DNA of 64,000 bases. It comes from Bedellia somnulentella (lineage: Eukaryota > Arthropoda > Insecta > Lepidoptera > Bedelliidae). Both the position numbers and the translations under genes were made by a program. Shown here in pieces: positions 10,327 through 22,054 of the stretch (the stretch's first letter is position 1; each line of letters opens with the position of its first letter). Location: the NCBI GenBank assembly GCA_963576735.1, contig OY755175.1, positions 9,936,401 to 10,000,400 of the forward strand. Reading direction: 5' to 3'. The notes beneath the pieces were generated by a model. The model had not been told where the DNA came from. It was given only the letters and a program-made list of their open reading frames with translations, and searched no databases.

Positions 10327-10406
10327 GCTTGAGCAGTGAATAAAGAAAGAAACCTCAGATGTTTGAAAAACAACGCTACCCGTGCGAAGCTGGGACGATC
10401 CACTAG

Positions 10407-11364
10407 TTCTTAGTAAAATCCATTTTTGTTCGAACGTAAAGGGCTCAACGTCACCTCTTTAAAGCCATTTACAACTGACTTCTTATATGACCGAAGTAGT
10501 GGCAGAGGTATTAAATGTTCTGAAGATTACATGACATTATTGTCATCTGGCGGCCAATTCTCGCACGGTAATCACTTTCGATATTTATCATTGTAGCGAT
10601 ATTTGACTTGAGTTATTCTCACTTGTTCCATTCGATATTTTTTCTAATGAAATCCATTCATTTAGAGAAAACAATATATCTAAAGAAAATATCGAGAGAT
10701 CAAAAGCAGTCGCATCACAATGATCCCTTTTCAGGAAAATACAACCACTTAAAAATATATATATCCTATAAGCTATATAATATGCCAAGCTATATAAAAT
10801 ATTTATATCTTATGCTTATAAAAATATATTCGTATGTAGTAGAAAAAGATATTGACCTCACAATGCGTGATTGTCGTGTACTTATTTTAAGAAGCATCGA
10901 TATCTATTTTAGTGAGACTCGGTAATGCTAATATAACATTTATCCAAGTATACTGGTCGATTTACTAAGAATATGTAAATTAGGTTGATAATTACATTAT
11001 TTGCATATCCAAGTGGATTTTTAAAAGCCAAACAGTTGTTAACTGCGTGGTATCAGCTTAGAATAGCACTTACTCATGTAAGACAATAATTTCTACACTA
11101 ACCTCAACATTATAATTATTTAATTTTTACCTAAATCTTTTAGTTCTGTAAGTATTATGTAATTTTTCTATAGGTGAAGATTTGTAAATGGCATTGTGTA
11201 TTCATAATTAGTATAATATTGTTTGTATTTGTCTGTTAATCTTCCAAAGAAAATAAAATAATAAAATAAGAATAAGAAATTATTCTGCTCGCAGATTGCG
11301 TATAAGGTGACTTAGGGTATTTCATATTTTTATTTTTTTAAGTGATTGTTTGCGATGTCGTGGT
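10407..11364. other. AT-rich intergenic with small SINE scraps
   Basis: Contains a SINE-A scrap at 10492-10555 (GTGGCAGAGGTATTAAATG on +, so - orientation) and a SINE-B head scrap near 11045-11075 (CAGCTTAGAATAGCAC). Open frames on both strands at 10588-10925 overlap and have no recognisable motif. Confidence 0.5.
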
Positions 11365-11500
11365 CTACAACACATCACCATCTGTTAACAATCATTTTCC
11401 CACTCAACTTCCAAATATGGAGGAGTTTCTAATTGTGACGCTCTGGCTCTCCTTATTTGAGATTCATTGCCGTGAGTATATATGTATAGGTATGTATAAA
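11365..11500 (+). mobile_element. SINE-B, 5'-truncated and diverged
   Basis: CCCACTCAACTTCCAAATAT, then CTCTGGCTCTCCTTATTTG and GCCGTGAGTATATATGTAT give the SINE-B 3' half in order. Confidence 0.65.
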
Positions 11501-11721
11501 TGCAGACATATGAATGACATGATTGCCAACATTTATGACTGGACTGCCTGATGATGTATGACATTGTCTATGTGTTCTAAGACACAATTATTAATACCCC
11601 TTTACAATGTTTCTCTCATGTTATATTGGTAACTTGTTATTTTTCAAAGGTTGAGACATTACTGCGTATTGAAAAAGTTTATTTAATTAATTTATAATAT
11701 GTGTGGATTTAATGTAAAACG

Positions 11722-12050
11722 TTGTTTATTCCTAAATGGGGTTGGCAGAGGTACTAATACTTCGGAAGATCACGTGACATTGTCACCTAGTGTTCAGAGT
11801 ACCCAACCCACATTTTGCTTGGACAGTGTACTCATGTGATAGGGGGCAGGCCTTTCGCCTTTTTTTGTACAAAAACAGTGTCACATGACGCAGTACAACT
11901 CAGCTTTCCCTCACCACCCGTGACCAACCATGATAAATTAACCCCACATTATGCCTTTAGAAAAGACACATTGGTGTAGGCCCGAACCGGTATCTGAACC
12001 CTCATCGTCTGGACGATAAGCGGTGTTCTACCCACTGAACTATCACGGTT
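11722..12050 (-). mobile_element. SINE-A, diverged
   Basis: 3' end at left (GGGGTTGGCAGAGGTACTAA on +) and tRNA-like head at right (GTTCTACCCACTGAACTATC on +). Has one CACGTG; the second is mutated to CATGTG. Confidence 0.85.
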
Positions 12051-12522
12051 GTAAAATCACTTAAAATAGTAAAATGTTTCATTTAGACCTATAAATATTT
12101 ATAAGAAAAGGATAAAATTTGTTGTAGACAAGACACGTCTTTAAGAGTTCCGTGACATTCCTACATTCCACAGATGGATTGTCTACATGTTGAAGCTCAA
12201 TACAGCGCCATCAGTAGAACTTAGGATTAAATTACTAATAAGAATTGTGAAAAGATTTTGTAGGAAATGCGTTATATCTTTTAAAAAAAACAACTGTATC
12301 TCATTGAATTTAATACAAAAGGATTCTTAAACCATGTTTTCTTCATACAATTTCCCAATGGAGCTGAGGATTTTTTGTTCTGAAGTACTTACATCGAAAA
12401 AGGTAAACTAGGTAGCTATCAAACCTCTTTGCATAGAGATACAATTAAATAAGTTAGTTTTAAGTAAGCTATAGATTATGTTTTTTGGCCTTGTTTTGTG
12501 CATCTACCCAAATAATTAATTT
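12051..12522. other. Intergenic, nothing recognised
   Basis: AT-rich sequence with no open frame or repeat that I recognise. Confidence 0.5.
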
Positions 12523-12675
12523 ATCGATCTCACCTTCCAAAGGTTGTCTGGAAGAGATCGCTTTTAGCGATAAGACCGCCAATTGTACCTCACTGTAAAC
12601 TGTTTGATCATATTATTATTTTTGTAAATTTGTGTTTGATGTGCAATAAAGAGTTATTCTATTATATTCTATTCT
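12523..12675 (+). mobile_element. LINE 3' end (jockey-like)
   Basis: GATCTCACCTTCCAAAGGTT, TGGAAGAGATCGCTTTTAGC, GCCAATTGTACCTC and a terminal TGCAATAAAGAGTTATTC form a 3' UTR with its own AATAAA. The same block recurs at 35908-36050. Assignment to a jockey-group LINE is from general resemblance to lepidopteran LINE tails. Confidence 0.55.
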
Positions 12676-13001
12676 ACAAAGACAGAAAAGTCATATTTTT
12701 GATAATAATAATAATATATATAATAACGTTTATTCAGCCAAAAAGTTACAATAAAAGCTTACATCTAGAATTACATAGTGAAATATATGAATATAAAACT
12801 ATGATCTTTACAAGTAAGACTTATTACATATAATAGCTTTTAATTTATTTATTTTTTTGAGTCACTGTTCCCTAAACTAGGAGGGTATCCTGTATCTTAA
12901 GGAACAGTTTCCAATCTTGGTTTAACAAAATTAAAAGTAGTCTCGATACTATTCTATTATATATAACTTTGGCCATCATGCTTAGCTGTGGTATGTGTTA
13001 G

Positions 13002-13004
<3 letters not shown>

Positions 13005-13059
<55 letters not shown>

Positions 13060-13101
13060 TGTGTGTGTTTGTGGGTGGTGTATGGGTATATGTGACGAAT
13101 A

Positions 13102-13140
<39 letters not shown>
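13005..13140. repeat. (GT)n and (TA)n microsatellites
   Basis: About 25-30 GT units with small interruptions, a short spacer (13069-13102), then about 18 TA units. The open frames translating to Cys/Val, His/Thr and Ile/Tyr repeats here are products of the microsatellites. Confidence 0.97.
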
Positions 13141-13145
<5 letters not shown>

Positions 13146-14514
13146 TTGATTATACAAAACTTACATGACTTCATACTATTTTGTACGCTTATATATCAGG
13201 AAGAAATTAAGGGGTGAAGAGTACAGCTTACTATCACGTAGTGTTATATATTTTACATGAGTTTGTGCGCACGCATATCCGCTTCAGCAGTTGCGGAAAA
13301 CAAAATTTCTCGGTAGGAAACTCGAGAAGGAAATCAATTTCTAATTATATCATTCATTCCAATTAACAACACACAGGTGTGTTGAGTGACTAAATAACCT
13401 TTATGATATTATAACTATAAGTCTATTGTTATACCCTTTGACAATGTTTAGTTTTCTTATGAATTATGGCTACATTTCAATACCATACCCTCAAATACAT
13501 ACATGAATTTACACCATAGTATGTAGAGTACACAAACCCTGTTCTCCTGTAATAATATAATTTTAATACACAATTTTATTGCTTTTTTACTACACGTATT
13601 TTAGAAAGATATTCTTGTTATGGAAATCTACGTAAAAATGAATTTTAGAAGTTTAATGATCTTAATTTCCAATAAACACTATACACGCTTTTGTATTATG
13701 AATAATAATTGATACAAAAACGTTAAGTGAAAAATGAAAATTGAGTAGGGTTCCATACCTAGAAGGTGAAACGGGACTCTATTCTTAAGGCAGTGACTCT
13801 ACTCGCTATGAGTCCGTTTGTTTGCCATCAGGCTGTATCTCCTAAAAACCGTGATGGTAAGGCGGTTTATAATTTCATTGCTGATATTTGTCTGTTTCTG
13901 ACAATACAACATATTAAAATAACTATGAATAAATTAAATAGTTAAGGAACCTCTCATGCAGCAAACGTAATTCTTTTCTCATATATGCTCGAAATTAATA
14001 ACAGATAAAAGATTGATATTTCCACGAGATATTGATTTGATTTATTCTCTTTACAAAAATATAATAACAACTAATAACCGTGTTATCTGCCGTATTAATG
14101 AATAATGGTGCGGAACTTTTCAATCCGTCTCGCGTCATGGCCTATCTGCACTTGTTTCAATGAACTTACGTATATGGGTCAATCATCTCAATAAACGTTG
14201 GACTACGCCGCAACAGCTTATTGCTAATAGGCGAAGAAGTTCATCATTATAGCCTTTATCACTGTGTCACCACTGAGGGGCTCGAGCCTACTCAGAATAG
14301 TGTGAGTCAGCATTAATCCACTACGGTGGCCTAATTTGGCACTAGGTTGGCAGACTTTACCAACTACTACCATGGTAATATTTGGAATGGACTGCTAAAT
14401 ATGTCCTTTGAAACAAGGAATTTTCTTAAAATTAGTTTTGCTTTACAATATTGCGAAAAGACTGGGACGTACCATTATTATATGCAAATGGTACTATTAT
14501 AAGCCAAGACAACA
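13141..14514. other. Intergenic, nothing recognised
   Basis: AT-rich unique sequence. No repeat family or coding signature seen. Confidence 0.5.
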
Positions 14515-14635
14515 TAACACCATCTTTTCCCCAATCAACTTCCAAAAGTGGCTGAGGAATTTCTCATTCCAAAGCTCTGGCTACCCCGTTAAGGGATTTA
14601 TAGCCGTGAGTATATGTATATATGTACAACATAAC
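14515..14635 (+). mobile_element. SINE-B 3' half
   Basis: Begins around CACCATCTTTTCCCCAATCA and runs through TGGCTGAGGAATTTCTCATT to GCCGTGAGTATATGTATATA. 5'-truncated, well preserved. Confidence 0.85.
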
Positions 14636-16230
14636 ACAAAACAAACTCAACAAACAGACAAATAACACAAATCTTTAAATAAATTTATTAACATTATGAG
14701 AATCTTCAACAAACTAGCACCGGCTCTGAAATGATCGCCCAATCGCTCATTTTAATTTTATGAATCAATATGCTGGAATTTCAATCGTCGCATGTAATTA
14801 GACATAAGTATTTTATTATTTCTATAATAAAATTAGAAAATCTTTATAGCCAATTTAAGACTAGTTTTCTACAAATAAATAAAAATAGCATGACGGCACT
14901 GTCACTAAATCAACAATTTCACGAGCGGCATTAAAAAAGTTATGACTATCAATTATCAAAATATTTTAATTAATAAATTCATTCACTAGCATATAGTAGT
15001 ACCTACTTAGATTTCTTTGATTAATACAAAGTATCTTATAAATGGTGAATTAATTTTAACCTTAATTAAAAAAAAAACCTTATTCGTTAACAAATGTAAC
15101 GGAGTAATTGACATACATATTCTGATAAGATCAGTAATACATGACTAATTCAGAATGAAAACTTCTTTATTTGCACACAAGGTAAGCATTTCATTGACAG
15201 TACATGTCTTCTGTACGTACGTATGTTACTGAATGGAATCATATTTTTGTAATTATTTGAATAGTTGATTAGTTATAACGGGTAGTTTACACATATATAT
15301 TCATGCTTACGATAGGTAAATAAACAAAGAAAACAATCATTCCCATTACCAAAGATCAAACGCTGTGGCATAAAGGTGTAGAGAATCGAAAGCTGAGTAG
15401 GTAATTAGAATATGGCCTCCGCCTTAGAATATAAGAAATATAGGGAAGAAATAAAAGTAAAAAAAAAGAGACAAAAAGTTTATTTTTCAAAATTAAGATA
15501 AATACTAACATTTTTTGAAAGTCAAAATATTTAAATTTTTCATTAATGCGTGATAGAGATGGTTGCAAATTTCATGTGGAAATGAAATACCAATAAACAG
15601 TACTTTTGTATGAATTCCATCTTTCCATTGGAAGAAATGACTTAGTGCTATTCTTTCCCGACACTTTTCAGTGACAAAGGTAAACGAATCTAAAATAAAG
15701 AAATCGATTCAGCTGGTCGGCTGCACACGATTCGTATAAGTATTTCCGAGTATATTGTGACGAATGACTATCCATCACTCATATACTTAGCCGGTAATCT
15801 GAAGACGATGACCGATGAAGATCAGTATCACTTTTACTTTCTTTAAGCCATACTTACCTAAAGTGATTGTTTGATGGCTCATGTCCTCGACCACGCAAAT
15901 TTACTGTAGCATGCGACCGTTTAGACTGCACCAAGTCTACCTTGCACCCTGCGCGCGAGCAATAGAGACTGAAATGTTATTCATTACCAGTCTGTGTACA
16001 CACCGACTCGAACTATTGAATCGCCCGCCCACGAGTGAAATTCAGGCTTAGGTAGAGTCGGATAGCTGTCTAAGTCGTTCGTTCGCGATCCAATTACACA
16101 CATACAAACGCGACCGGAGCATCCACTGCAACATGCAACACATGCAAACGTTTTACTTTTTGTCGAGCATTTTATTGGAGAAATTCACTTGGAAAATGGT
16201 TCTTGATGATTTTCAAGTTCAGTTACGTAA
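14636..16230. other. Upstream region of the Osiris gene
   Basis: No coding sequence or full repeat. Composition rises in GC toward 16000, where unique sequence without repeats begins; the proximal regulatory DNA of the Osiris gene is expected here, but no specific binding site can be claimed. Confidence 0.5.
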
Positions 16231-16405
16231 GCACACGTGCAACGCCAATTGGTGCGGAATAGCGGATGTGGGTGCGCTCCCGCCGTCGCCGTCGCCGCCT
16301 CGCGCTCGGTTATAAGCTCGCTCCCGCTCCACCTGGCGTCAGTTGCAGTGAAGCACCCTTGTCTTAACGATTATTAATTTGTGCCGTGTGTGATAATATT
16401 TAAAA
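16231..16405 (+). promoter_or_regulatory. Core promoter and 5' UTR of the Osiris gene
   Basis: A TATA box TATAAG at 16311-16316 lies 30 bp before the A of an arthropod initiator TCAGTT (16339-16344, A at 16341), the canonical spacing. The predicted 5' UTR is 16341-16405, 65 nt and unspliced, with AAAAATG at the start codon. A GC-rich tract (CGCCGTCGCCGTCGCCGCC, 16280-16298) lies just upstream. Confidence 0.8.
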
Positions 16406-17802
16406 ATGTGTGCCGCTTTAAGGATTGCTGTTGCGTCAGCGCTATGTGTAGTCATCGCTTCCGCCCATGTTCACGGGCCCAGGAGATCCCGGAGGATGGA
16501 TGTTGACGATATCGCACATAATGAAATCGAAAGTGGTAGAGCTGACGAAAGCTCTTGGTGGCCCTCGGCGGAATTTGCAGTTTTACAAAAAGTGTACGAC
16601 GACTGTAGTGCTCAGAGGCACATGACAACATGTCTGAAGAGCAAGGCTCTGCTTGCACTCACGAGAGCCGTAGAACAGGTGATTTAGTGTTCGGTGTTTG
16701 TGGTGTTTGTGTTGGTATTTGAGTAGATCTCCTAATAGTTTTTATTTTGTTGATACGAGCAGGAGTCCGTCCAGCTGACTGACGGCCTCACGTTAGTGAA
16801 ACAGGCCGACGCTCCGACTGCGGTGAGTGAGCCGCGCTTCTTCCCCGGCATGTCCACGGAAGAGAAGCTCGATGCTGCGCTATACTCCCGGTTCCAACAG
16901 CTTCTGAACACCCACACTGTCTCCATGGACTTGGCTTCCGAGGGCCGAGGCAGAGGTGGGTTTCTTTTGTGTGTTAACATCTTGCAATCGATAGCGCTGA
17001 GGCAGTCACCAGGACATTGCATCAAATAACAAAATTATTACTCTTATTAAAATTTCGGTATTGTTTTGTCAGTGATAGGGAAAATAAATAGTAATTCTTT
17101 TTTATACTTCTTTAATTTCCAAATCTATAGCCTTAGTAAAAGTATTATTAAATAATTAAATGCAAATGTAGTAATATTGATTGAATTTGTGTCTAATCCT
17201 ATGTTTACAATTGTATAGGTAAGAAGGTCCTGCCTTACCTGTTGCTCGGTGTCTTCACGACCGTAAGCGTGGTAGGAGGTCTCGCATTGAAAACTTTAGC
17301 TGCTATCGCCGGTAAAGCTCTGATCGCCAGTAAAGTCGCCCTCACAATCGCCGGTATCATCGCATTGAAGAAACTGTTCAGTCACGATGGTGCTGCCGGA
17401 GAAACGACCTTCCAGGTCCACGCCGATGGACACCACAGGTAATCATCATATCGACATTTAGGACCAATCCTTATAGCAATGTTAATTTGATAAAATCATC
17501 TAACTACTAAATGCAGAAATTAATGATTAGATTACTTATACACTAGATTATCTACAGTATATTCTGATAGTTACAGAGACAAATTCAATACGATACTTAA
17601 AGTTTTAACAATAGACAGATTAACTTCAAAGCTAAAGAATTCTTAGAACACTATCAAAAAAATTAAAAGCTAAACGTTTCAATTCTAGTCTTTAATTCGA
17701 AGGCGGAACATGTACGTGGTGAGGCCAGCGAAGGCGGCAGCAGTAGACCCCTACAGATACTACGCGGAGCAGCAGCCTGAAGAAGCCGTCGGCAGCGCTT
17801 AG
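16406..17802 (+). CDS. Osiris family protein (DUF1676), four exons
   Basis: Exons 16406-16678, 16763-16955, 17219-17438 and 17703-17802, all with GT-AG introns and phases that join in frame, give 261 residues. Residues 1-20 form a signal peptide (ending VVIASA). The two-cysteine region (C67 and C76, DDCSAQRHMTTCLKSKAL) is followed by an acidic/amphipathic stretch in exon 2, then basic GRGKK and the hydrophobic Osiris core at about 159-209 with LPYLLLGVF and the hallmark AGKALIASKVAL (186-197) and KKLF. The tail is tyrosine-rich (DPYRYYAEQQ). Osiris proteins are insect-specific, secretory or endosomal-membrane proteins expressed in cuticle-forming tissue and tied to cuticle and chitin patterning. 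This one is at the short end of the family and I do not see the usual AQxLAY motif near the C terminus. It stands alone in 64 kb, whereas most Osiris genes sit in one tight cluster, so it may be one of the out-of-cluster members or the cluster edge. The number within the family cannot be set from this sequence alone. Confidence 0.93.
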
Positions 17803-18125
17803 TGTGGTCCTGCCGCCCCTCTGCCCCCGCACCCGCGCCTTCCCATCGATGCTCTAGCTAACGTCCTGCGACCCGCTGCCCCGCGCCCCGCGCCCCGCCC
17901 CACACCGGCTTGCTCGACGTTAACTTCATACAACCTCAAGCCAAAGTACGTCCTCCTTGGACACTCATTATCGCCACGACGGACCAGTCGCCGTCGTCGA
18001 CGAGTCTATGTCAGTAAATTATTTAATGTAATTTATTTATTTATGACTATGGTTGTTGTTTTAATGTAAATTATAAAAGTGATGATGTAAAATAACAATA
18101 AACAAGTGACACTTATTATAGTTTC
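17803..18125 (+). terminator. 3' UTR and poly(A) signal of the Osiris gene
   Basis: After the TAG at 17800-17802 the sequence is GC-rich to about 18000, then AT-rich. The canonical AATAAA is at 18097-18102, so cleavage is expected around 18115-18125. Confidence 0.8.
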
Positions 18126-19171
18126 ATTTCATTTTCCTTTTATTAAATAATAAGATTACGTTGTTTAGTATGTTGGTAAATGACAGTATATTTTACACAA
18201 TATTATGACTCTGTCGTTAAGAACAAAATATCACCGGTAATTACATACCTGGACAAACATATTACGTACTTCATTACTTTAATCTTACCAGCATTGTGCT
18301 GTTTCATCGCTTTTAAATTATTTCCTTTTAACTGATTGTAATCAGTTGTCAGTACAAAGCTACAGCTACTCGCCACACATCTAAAGGTGTTAACTTAAAC
18401 CTATCGATGCGTAGAAACAGTGATCGCTCGCTTCCTTCCCTGACCATGTACTCAGTGATCTTATGATGTTAATTAGGTCGATTATTCGACTATTTTGTAT
18501 GTATGGTTGGATATCGATTATGCAGTAACCTGCTTTCTTTACGCGCTCGAGTGGAGAGGAGTCCAAGAAATGTGTCGAGATTCTCCGTTACATGTGGATA
18601 CCGTTTGTACCGTGGAAAGTAGAAAGTAGTAATCAATTCAGCGCACATGCACGCACGCCATTTTACAGCCAACCTAATAATCTTTACAAGCTAGGGTACC
18701 GCTGTAATTAAACGCTTGTTCTGTTCAATTACCCTCATCCTATACTTTATTGTATTGTTATGACAACTTGTTAGTTCTCAGAAAAATGACACTCACCTGC
18801 GCTGACCTTGTTTCGCTGAAGATTTCTATGAATGGCTTGTCTACGCTATTATCACTTACCATTGAACAAATTCATTCATTGTTAGTTATAACTTCATTGT
18901 AATTTTAATAAGATATATTGTGGGATGTACACCTAATGTTAGTTAAATATAATACAACTAATGAATACTTTTATTTACATTTTTTTATAAGAAATATAGA
19001 CCCGAATCCCAAATGTTTCAAATAATAATGTTTTCGGCCTTTTTGCTCAGTGATATATTAATGCTAATTCATCAATGACTTAGTTTCTTTAAGATTATGG
19101 TTACGAAAGATGTTCCGTTTTGCCGTTAGAGCATTCAAGTATCAAAGGGATGGTTCTGGAAGACTGACAAT
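18126..19171. other. Downstream intergenic, nothing recognised
   Basis: No gene or known repeat. A 60-codon open frame on - at 18490-18672 lacks any motif. Confidence 0.5.
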
Positions 19172-19330
19172 AAAAGTTCGCCAGATTATCTGGGGGCACG
19201 GTAGTGCCCCAGCCAAGACGAGCCAAGCGAAGCGCACGGGCACTATCTACCTTTTCTCGAAGCACTTCGTCGTTTTTTGAACCCTCATAGCTTGGGTTAG
19301 GCTTATGCTAGATCAACAAAATTTTCGGGA
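19172..19330. repeat. GC-rich hairpin repeat next to a Helitron end
   Basis: Contains a perfect 7-bp dyad GGGGCAC (19193-19199) / GTGCCCC (19204-19210) around GGTA, followed by AGCCAAGACGAGCCAAGCGA and TCGAAGCACTTCGTCGTTTT. Its composition differs sharply from the AT-rich flanks. It resembles a dispersed lepidopteran repeat from memory, but there is only one copy in the window. Confidence 0.45.
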
Positions 19331-19340
19331 TATATTTTCA

Positions 19341-20256
19341 ATAGTGGATCGGCCCAGCTTCGCACGGGTAGCGTAGTTTTAAAAACATCTGAGTTTTCTT
19401 CAATCACTGCTCAACCTTTGTGAAATTTAGCGCAACTTATAGCACTCCTGAATAGTGAGGCTTTGTGATTGTAAAAGCGCTTTAATGAACGGTTCAGTAT
19501 CTCCGAAAATAGTCCCATGCAAACAAACAATCAGAGTTACAAACTTTGCATACATTATACATACACTCACGGCTATCATTTGCCCGAGCAACCATTACTA
19601 AATAAAATCCTTATAGCATCATATACACGTGCGACGACAGGAAGCGATGGCTTATTTCATGTATAAGTTTGGTGTTTCTATACCGATTTCTATGATTAAC
19701 TTTTTAAATGAGAGATGAATGAGAGAACTATAAACGTAAGAGTAAACAAATATAATCAGAATGATCCGAACTGCTAAGCTATCAGGAGTTACACTTGTTA
19801 TTGTGAGTCAACCATAAAAGATAGACATATGCTGTTCAGGGATATTTTTTAGAAACTTTTATGTAGAATATTTCCGCCATACATGGTTTCTATGTAACTA
19901 TAACCATTAAGGCTGCACACGCGACGGAAGCTTAAAAAATGGAGTAACTTTCCTCGTTTTCCCAAAATTGCCCCAAATTCCCCTTCACTACTCTGCTGAA
20001 AAGTACACTATAACCTGCCCAGGAGTATGAAAAATAATTGTACCAAGTTTCGTTAAAATCCGTCGAATAGTTTTTGTTTCCATAAGGAACATACAAACCG
20101 ACAGACAGACAGACAGACGGACAGACAGACAGACAAGAATTTTACTGATTTAATTTTTGGTATCAGTATCGATCACTGATCACCCCCTGATAGTTATTTT
20201 GAAAATTTATTTAATGTACAGAATTGACCTCTCTACAGATTTATTATAAGTATAGA
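19341..20256 (-). mobile_element. Non-autonomous Helitron, near complete
   Basis: On the - strand it starts at 20256 with TCTATACTTATAATAAATC after an A and runs to GCTGGGCCGATCCACTAT at 19341, the last base of the CTAG terminus being changed to CTAT. The (CAGA)n stretch at 20098-20136 is the reverse of (TCTG)n. This copy shows the uninterrupted sequence where the P-type element sits in the copy at 8614-10406. A short scrap like a SINE-B tail (ATACACTCACGGCTATC) is at about 19560-19580. Confidence 0.75.
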
Positions 20257-20279
20257 TAGATAACGGACTTATTGAACAT

Positions 20280-20580
20280 ATAAAGTTTTAATTTCAGTAG
20301 CTTTTATACTTCAGATTTTATTTATATCTAAAAAACGCTGATTTCGTCACTGACTCACTGATGATCATCAAAATTCTTAGGGTATTTCCTAATGTCCTAG
20401 AAAGCTGAAATTTTGTATTAGCACGCAAACAACAAAAAAAATATAAAACTTGTAGCTTTCATCCCCCAACCCCTTAAACTAGGGGATGGGAGTTTGTATG
20501 AGACCTGTAATTTTTAATTTTGACGCTAGAGATCTGATCTGAAACTTGATGCCCCCAGATATATATATGTATCTTGTTAA
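20280..20580. repeat. Possible unclassified dispersed repeat
   Basis: Features such as CTGACTCACTGATGATCATC, AGCTTTCATCCCCCAACCCC and AACTAGGGGATGGGAGTTTG resemble a lepidopteran interspersed repeat from memory, but there is no second copy in the window to prove it. Confidence 0.35.
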
Positions 20581-20952
20581 AAAGAAAATGTTACAAACAA
20601 CTTACAAAAAGAAAGAAAATCCCACCAAAAACATTTTTTTGTAAAAAAAACACACCAGAAAAATTACAGATTTATAGTAAATTTAATGATCCTTGCACTA
20701 GGCGGAGCGTGTATCGCAGGGATCGGTAAAACAAAACCTAACAGAACACCTTACTTATTACTTGTTTACAAAAAGGAGAGATTAGTATTATTATTATTAT
20801 TATTTATTTATTATATCTGCACATATTACTTAATTTTAGGATAGTTAGAATATAAAAGAAAAGAATGAATGCGTGTTTGTGCGTGTGTTGTGTATGTGTG
20901 TGCGTGTGTGAAAGAGCAACCCTAATTCAACACTCTTAACCAAGATTCCATG

Positions 20953-20985
20953 TTGCCAAGAGGAGCCCATATGACTCGCACTGTC
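20953..20985 (-). repeat. 33-bp inverted copy, left member
   Basis: TTGCCAAGAGGAGCCCATAT and the next 13 bp match the reverse complement of 22055-22087 with one mismatch. On the - strand it reads like a LINE reverse-transcriptase segment with a one-base loss (DSAS, then IWAPLG). Confidence 0.6.
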
Positions 20986-21077
20986 AAAAAGTTATCAGAT
21001 CTCATGTAGAGCCAAGCTTCTAACACTACACGCCCTAACTCTACAAGGCCTAACTTCACAATCTCTGCACCTTAGTC

Positions 21078-21082
21078 AAAAT

Positions 21083-21113
<31 letters not shown>

Positions 21114-21118
21114 CTTAT
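21078..21118 (-). repeat. (TTTA)n tract, possible LINE tail
   Basis: About nine TTTA units. It lies downstream of the - strand LINE open frame at 21279-21950 and is probably its 3' simple-repeat tail. Confidence 0.7.
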
Positions 21119-21278
21119 ATTGTACAACATCACAGAAGACTAATTCGTTATACAAATCAAACTAACACTAATAAAATAAGAACATAAAACATAAATGATA
21201 AACTCTTAAAAAGTAACCAAAACATATAGAAAAACATCCAACATAACTTATCTTGGATGTACTTGTACTTATCCATTT

Positions 21279-21950
21279 CTAATTGTAGCAAATAATTCTT
21301 AATGTGACCTTGGTAAATTCACCCAAACCACAACTGTACAAATCTACTAATTCATTTACTTTATTAAGCACCTTTAAGGCTCTGGTCATAGGCGCCTGCG
21401 CTAACAGGTTGGTTCTGGCCTGCGGTATGCTGAATAGCCGGCCCGCTCGTCGCCGCAGCCCCCGCGTGCCCTCACTCGGCACCACCAGGCTTATGCTTTC
21501 TAGAATGGCCGGGTTTATCAGCCAGCCCCTCAGTATTTTAAAAAGGGTAACTGCTAAGGTTAGGTCTCTCCTAGCCGATAGAGTTGTATACCCTACCATC
21601 CCAGCAACAAATAAGCTCGGATATAATAAAGGATATCCGGGATACACTCCATATAATTTAAAGTACAAAAACCGAAGAAATTTGTTTTGTATTTTCTCCA
21701 GCATCAAACTATATTTAGTTTCATGCGGAGCCCATATGATTGCGTTGCATTCTAATTTACTCCGCACTAACGCGTTGTACAATGCCTTCACAGCACTTAT
21801 TTCTGTGAAACCATGGCACCTACGGAGTACAAAACCTAAAATTTTGAACGCACTCTTGCATATGTCCACAATGTGATCACGAAATGACAAATCCGATGAG
21901 ATCCGCACTCCCAGATCCCGCACGAAAATATGTGGCTTGGCCGTTCGTTA
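21279..21950 (-). pseudogene. LINE reverse transcriptase C-terminal part (jockey/CR1 group), 5'-truncated
   Basis: The open frame (21923-21279, extended upstream in frame as TAKPHIFV to a stop at about 21950) carries VRDLGVRISSDLSFRDHI, then ALYNALVRSKLECNAIIWAP and EKIQNKFLRFLYFKLYG, the conserved order in the thumb/C-terminal region after the RT catalytic box of jockey- and CR1-like LINEs. The polymerase core with the YxDD box and the endonuclease are missing. The 214-codon frame is still open, so the insertion is not very old. A short AT-rich 3' region and (TAAA)n tail follow toward 21078. Confidence 0.88.
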
Positions 21951-22054
21951 CTACAAGAACTATTGTATAACGCAAAAGTATTGAACAGTGAATAAATTTT
22001 TCACCTTAAGCTGATGTGCGACATACGACATTGTACATATTATACATACATTAC

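Larger units (their letters stand above)
8614..10406 (+). mobile_element. Non-autonomous Helitron with complete ends, split by a P-type element
   Basis: Begins TCTATACTTATAATAAATC after an A (8613) and ends GCTGGGACGATCCACTAG before a T (10407), matching Helitron insertion between A and T with 5' TC and 3' CTAG. It holds a (TCTG)n stretch at 8738-8775. Removing the nested element (9520-10326 plus one 8-bp duplication) leaves about 980 bp, close to the reversed copy at 19341-20256. No Rep/helicase coding sequence, so it depended on another element. Confidence 0.78.

Noticed and set aside
12957..13217. Open frames of His-Thr, Cys-Val and Ile-Tyr repeats
   Set aside because: They are translations of the (GT)n and (TA)n microsatellites.
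21304..21876. 190-codon + strand frame
   Set aside because: It is the antisense shadow of the LINE reverse-transcriptase frame on the - strand.
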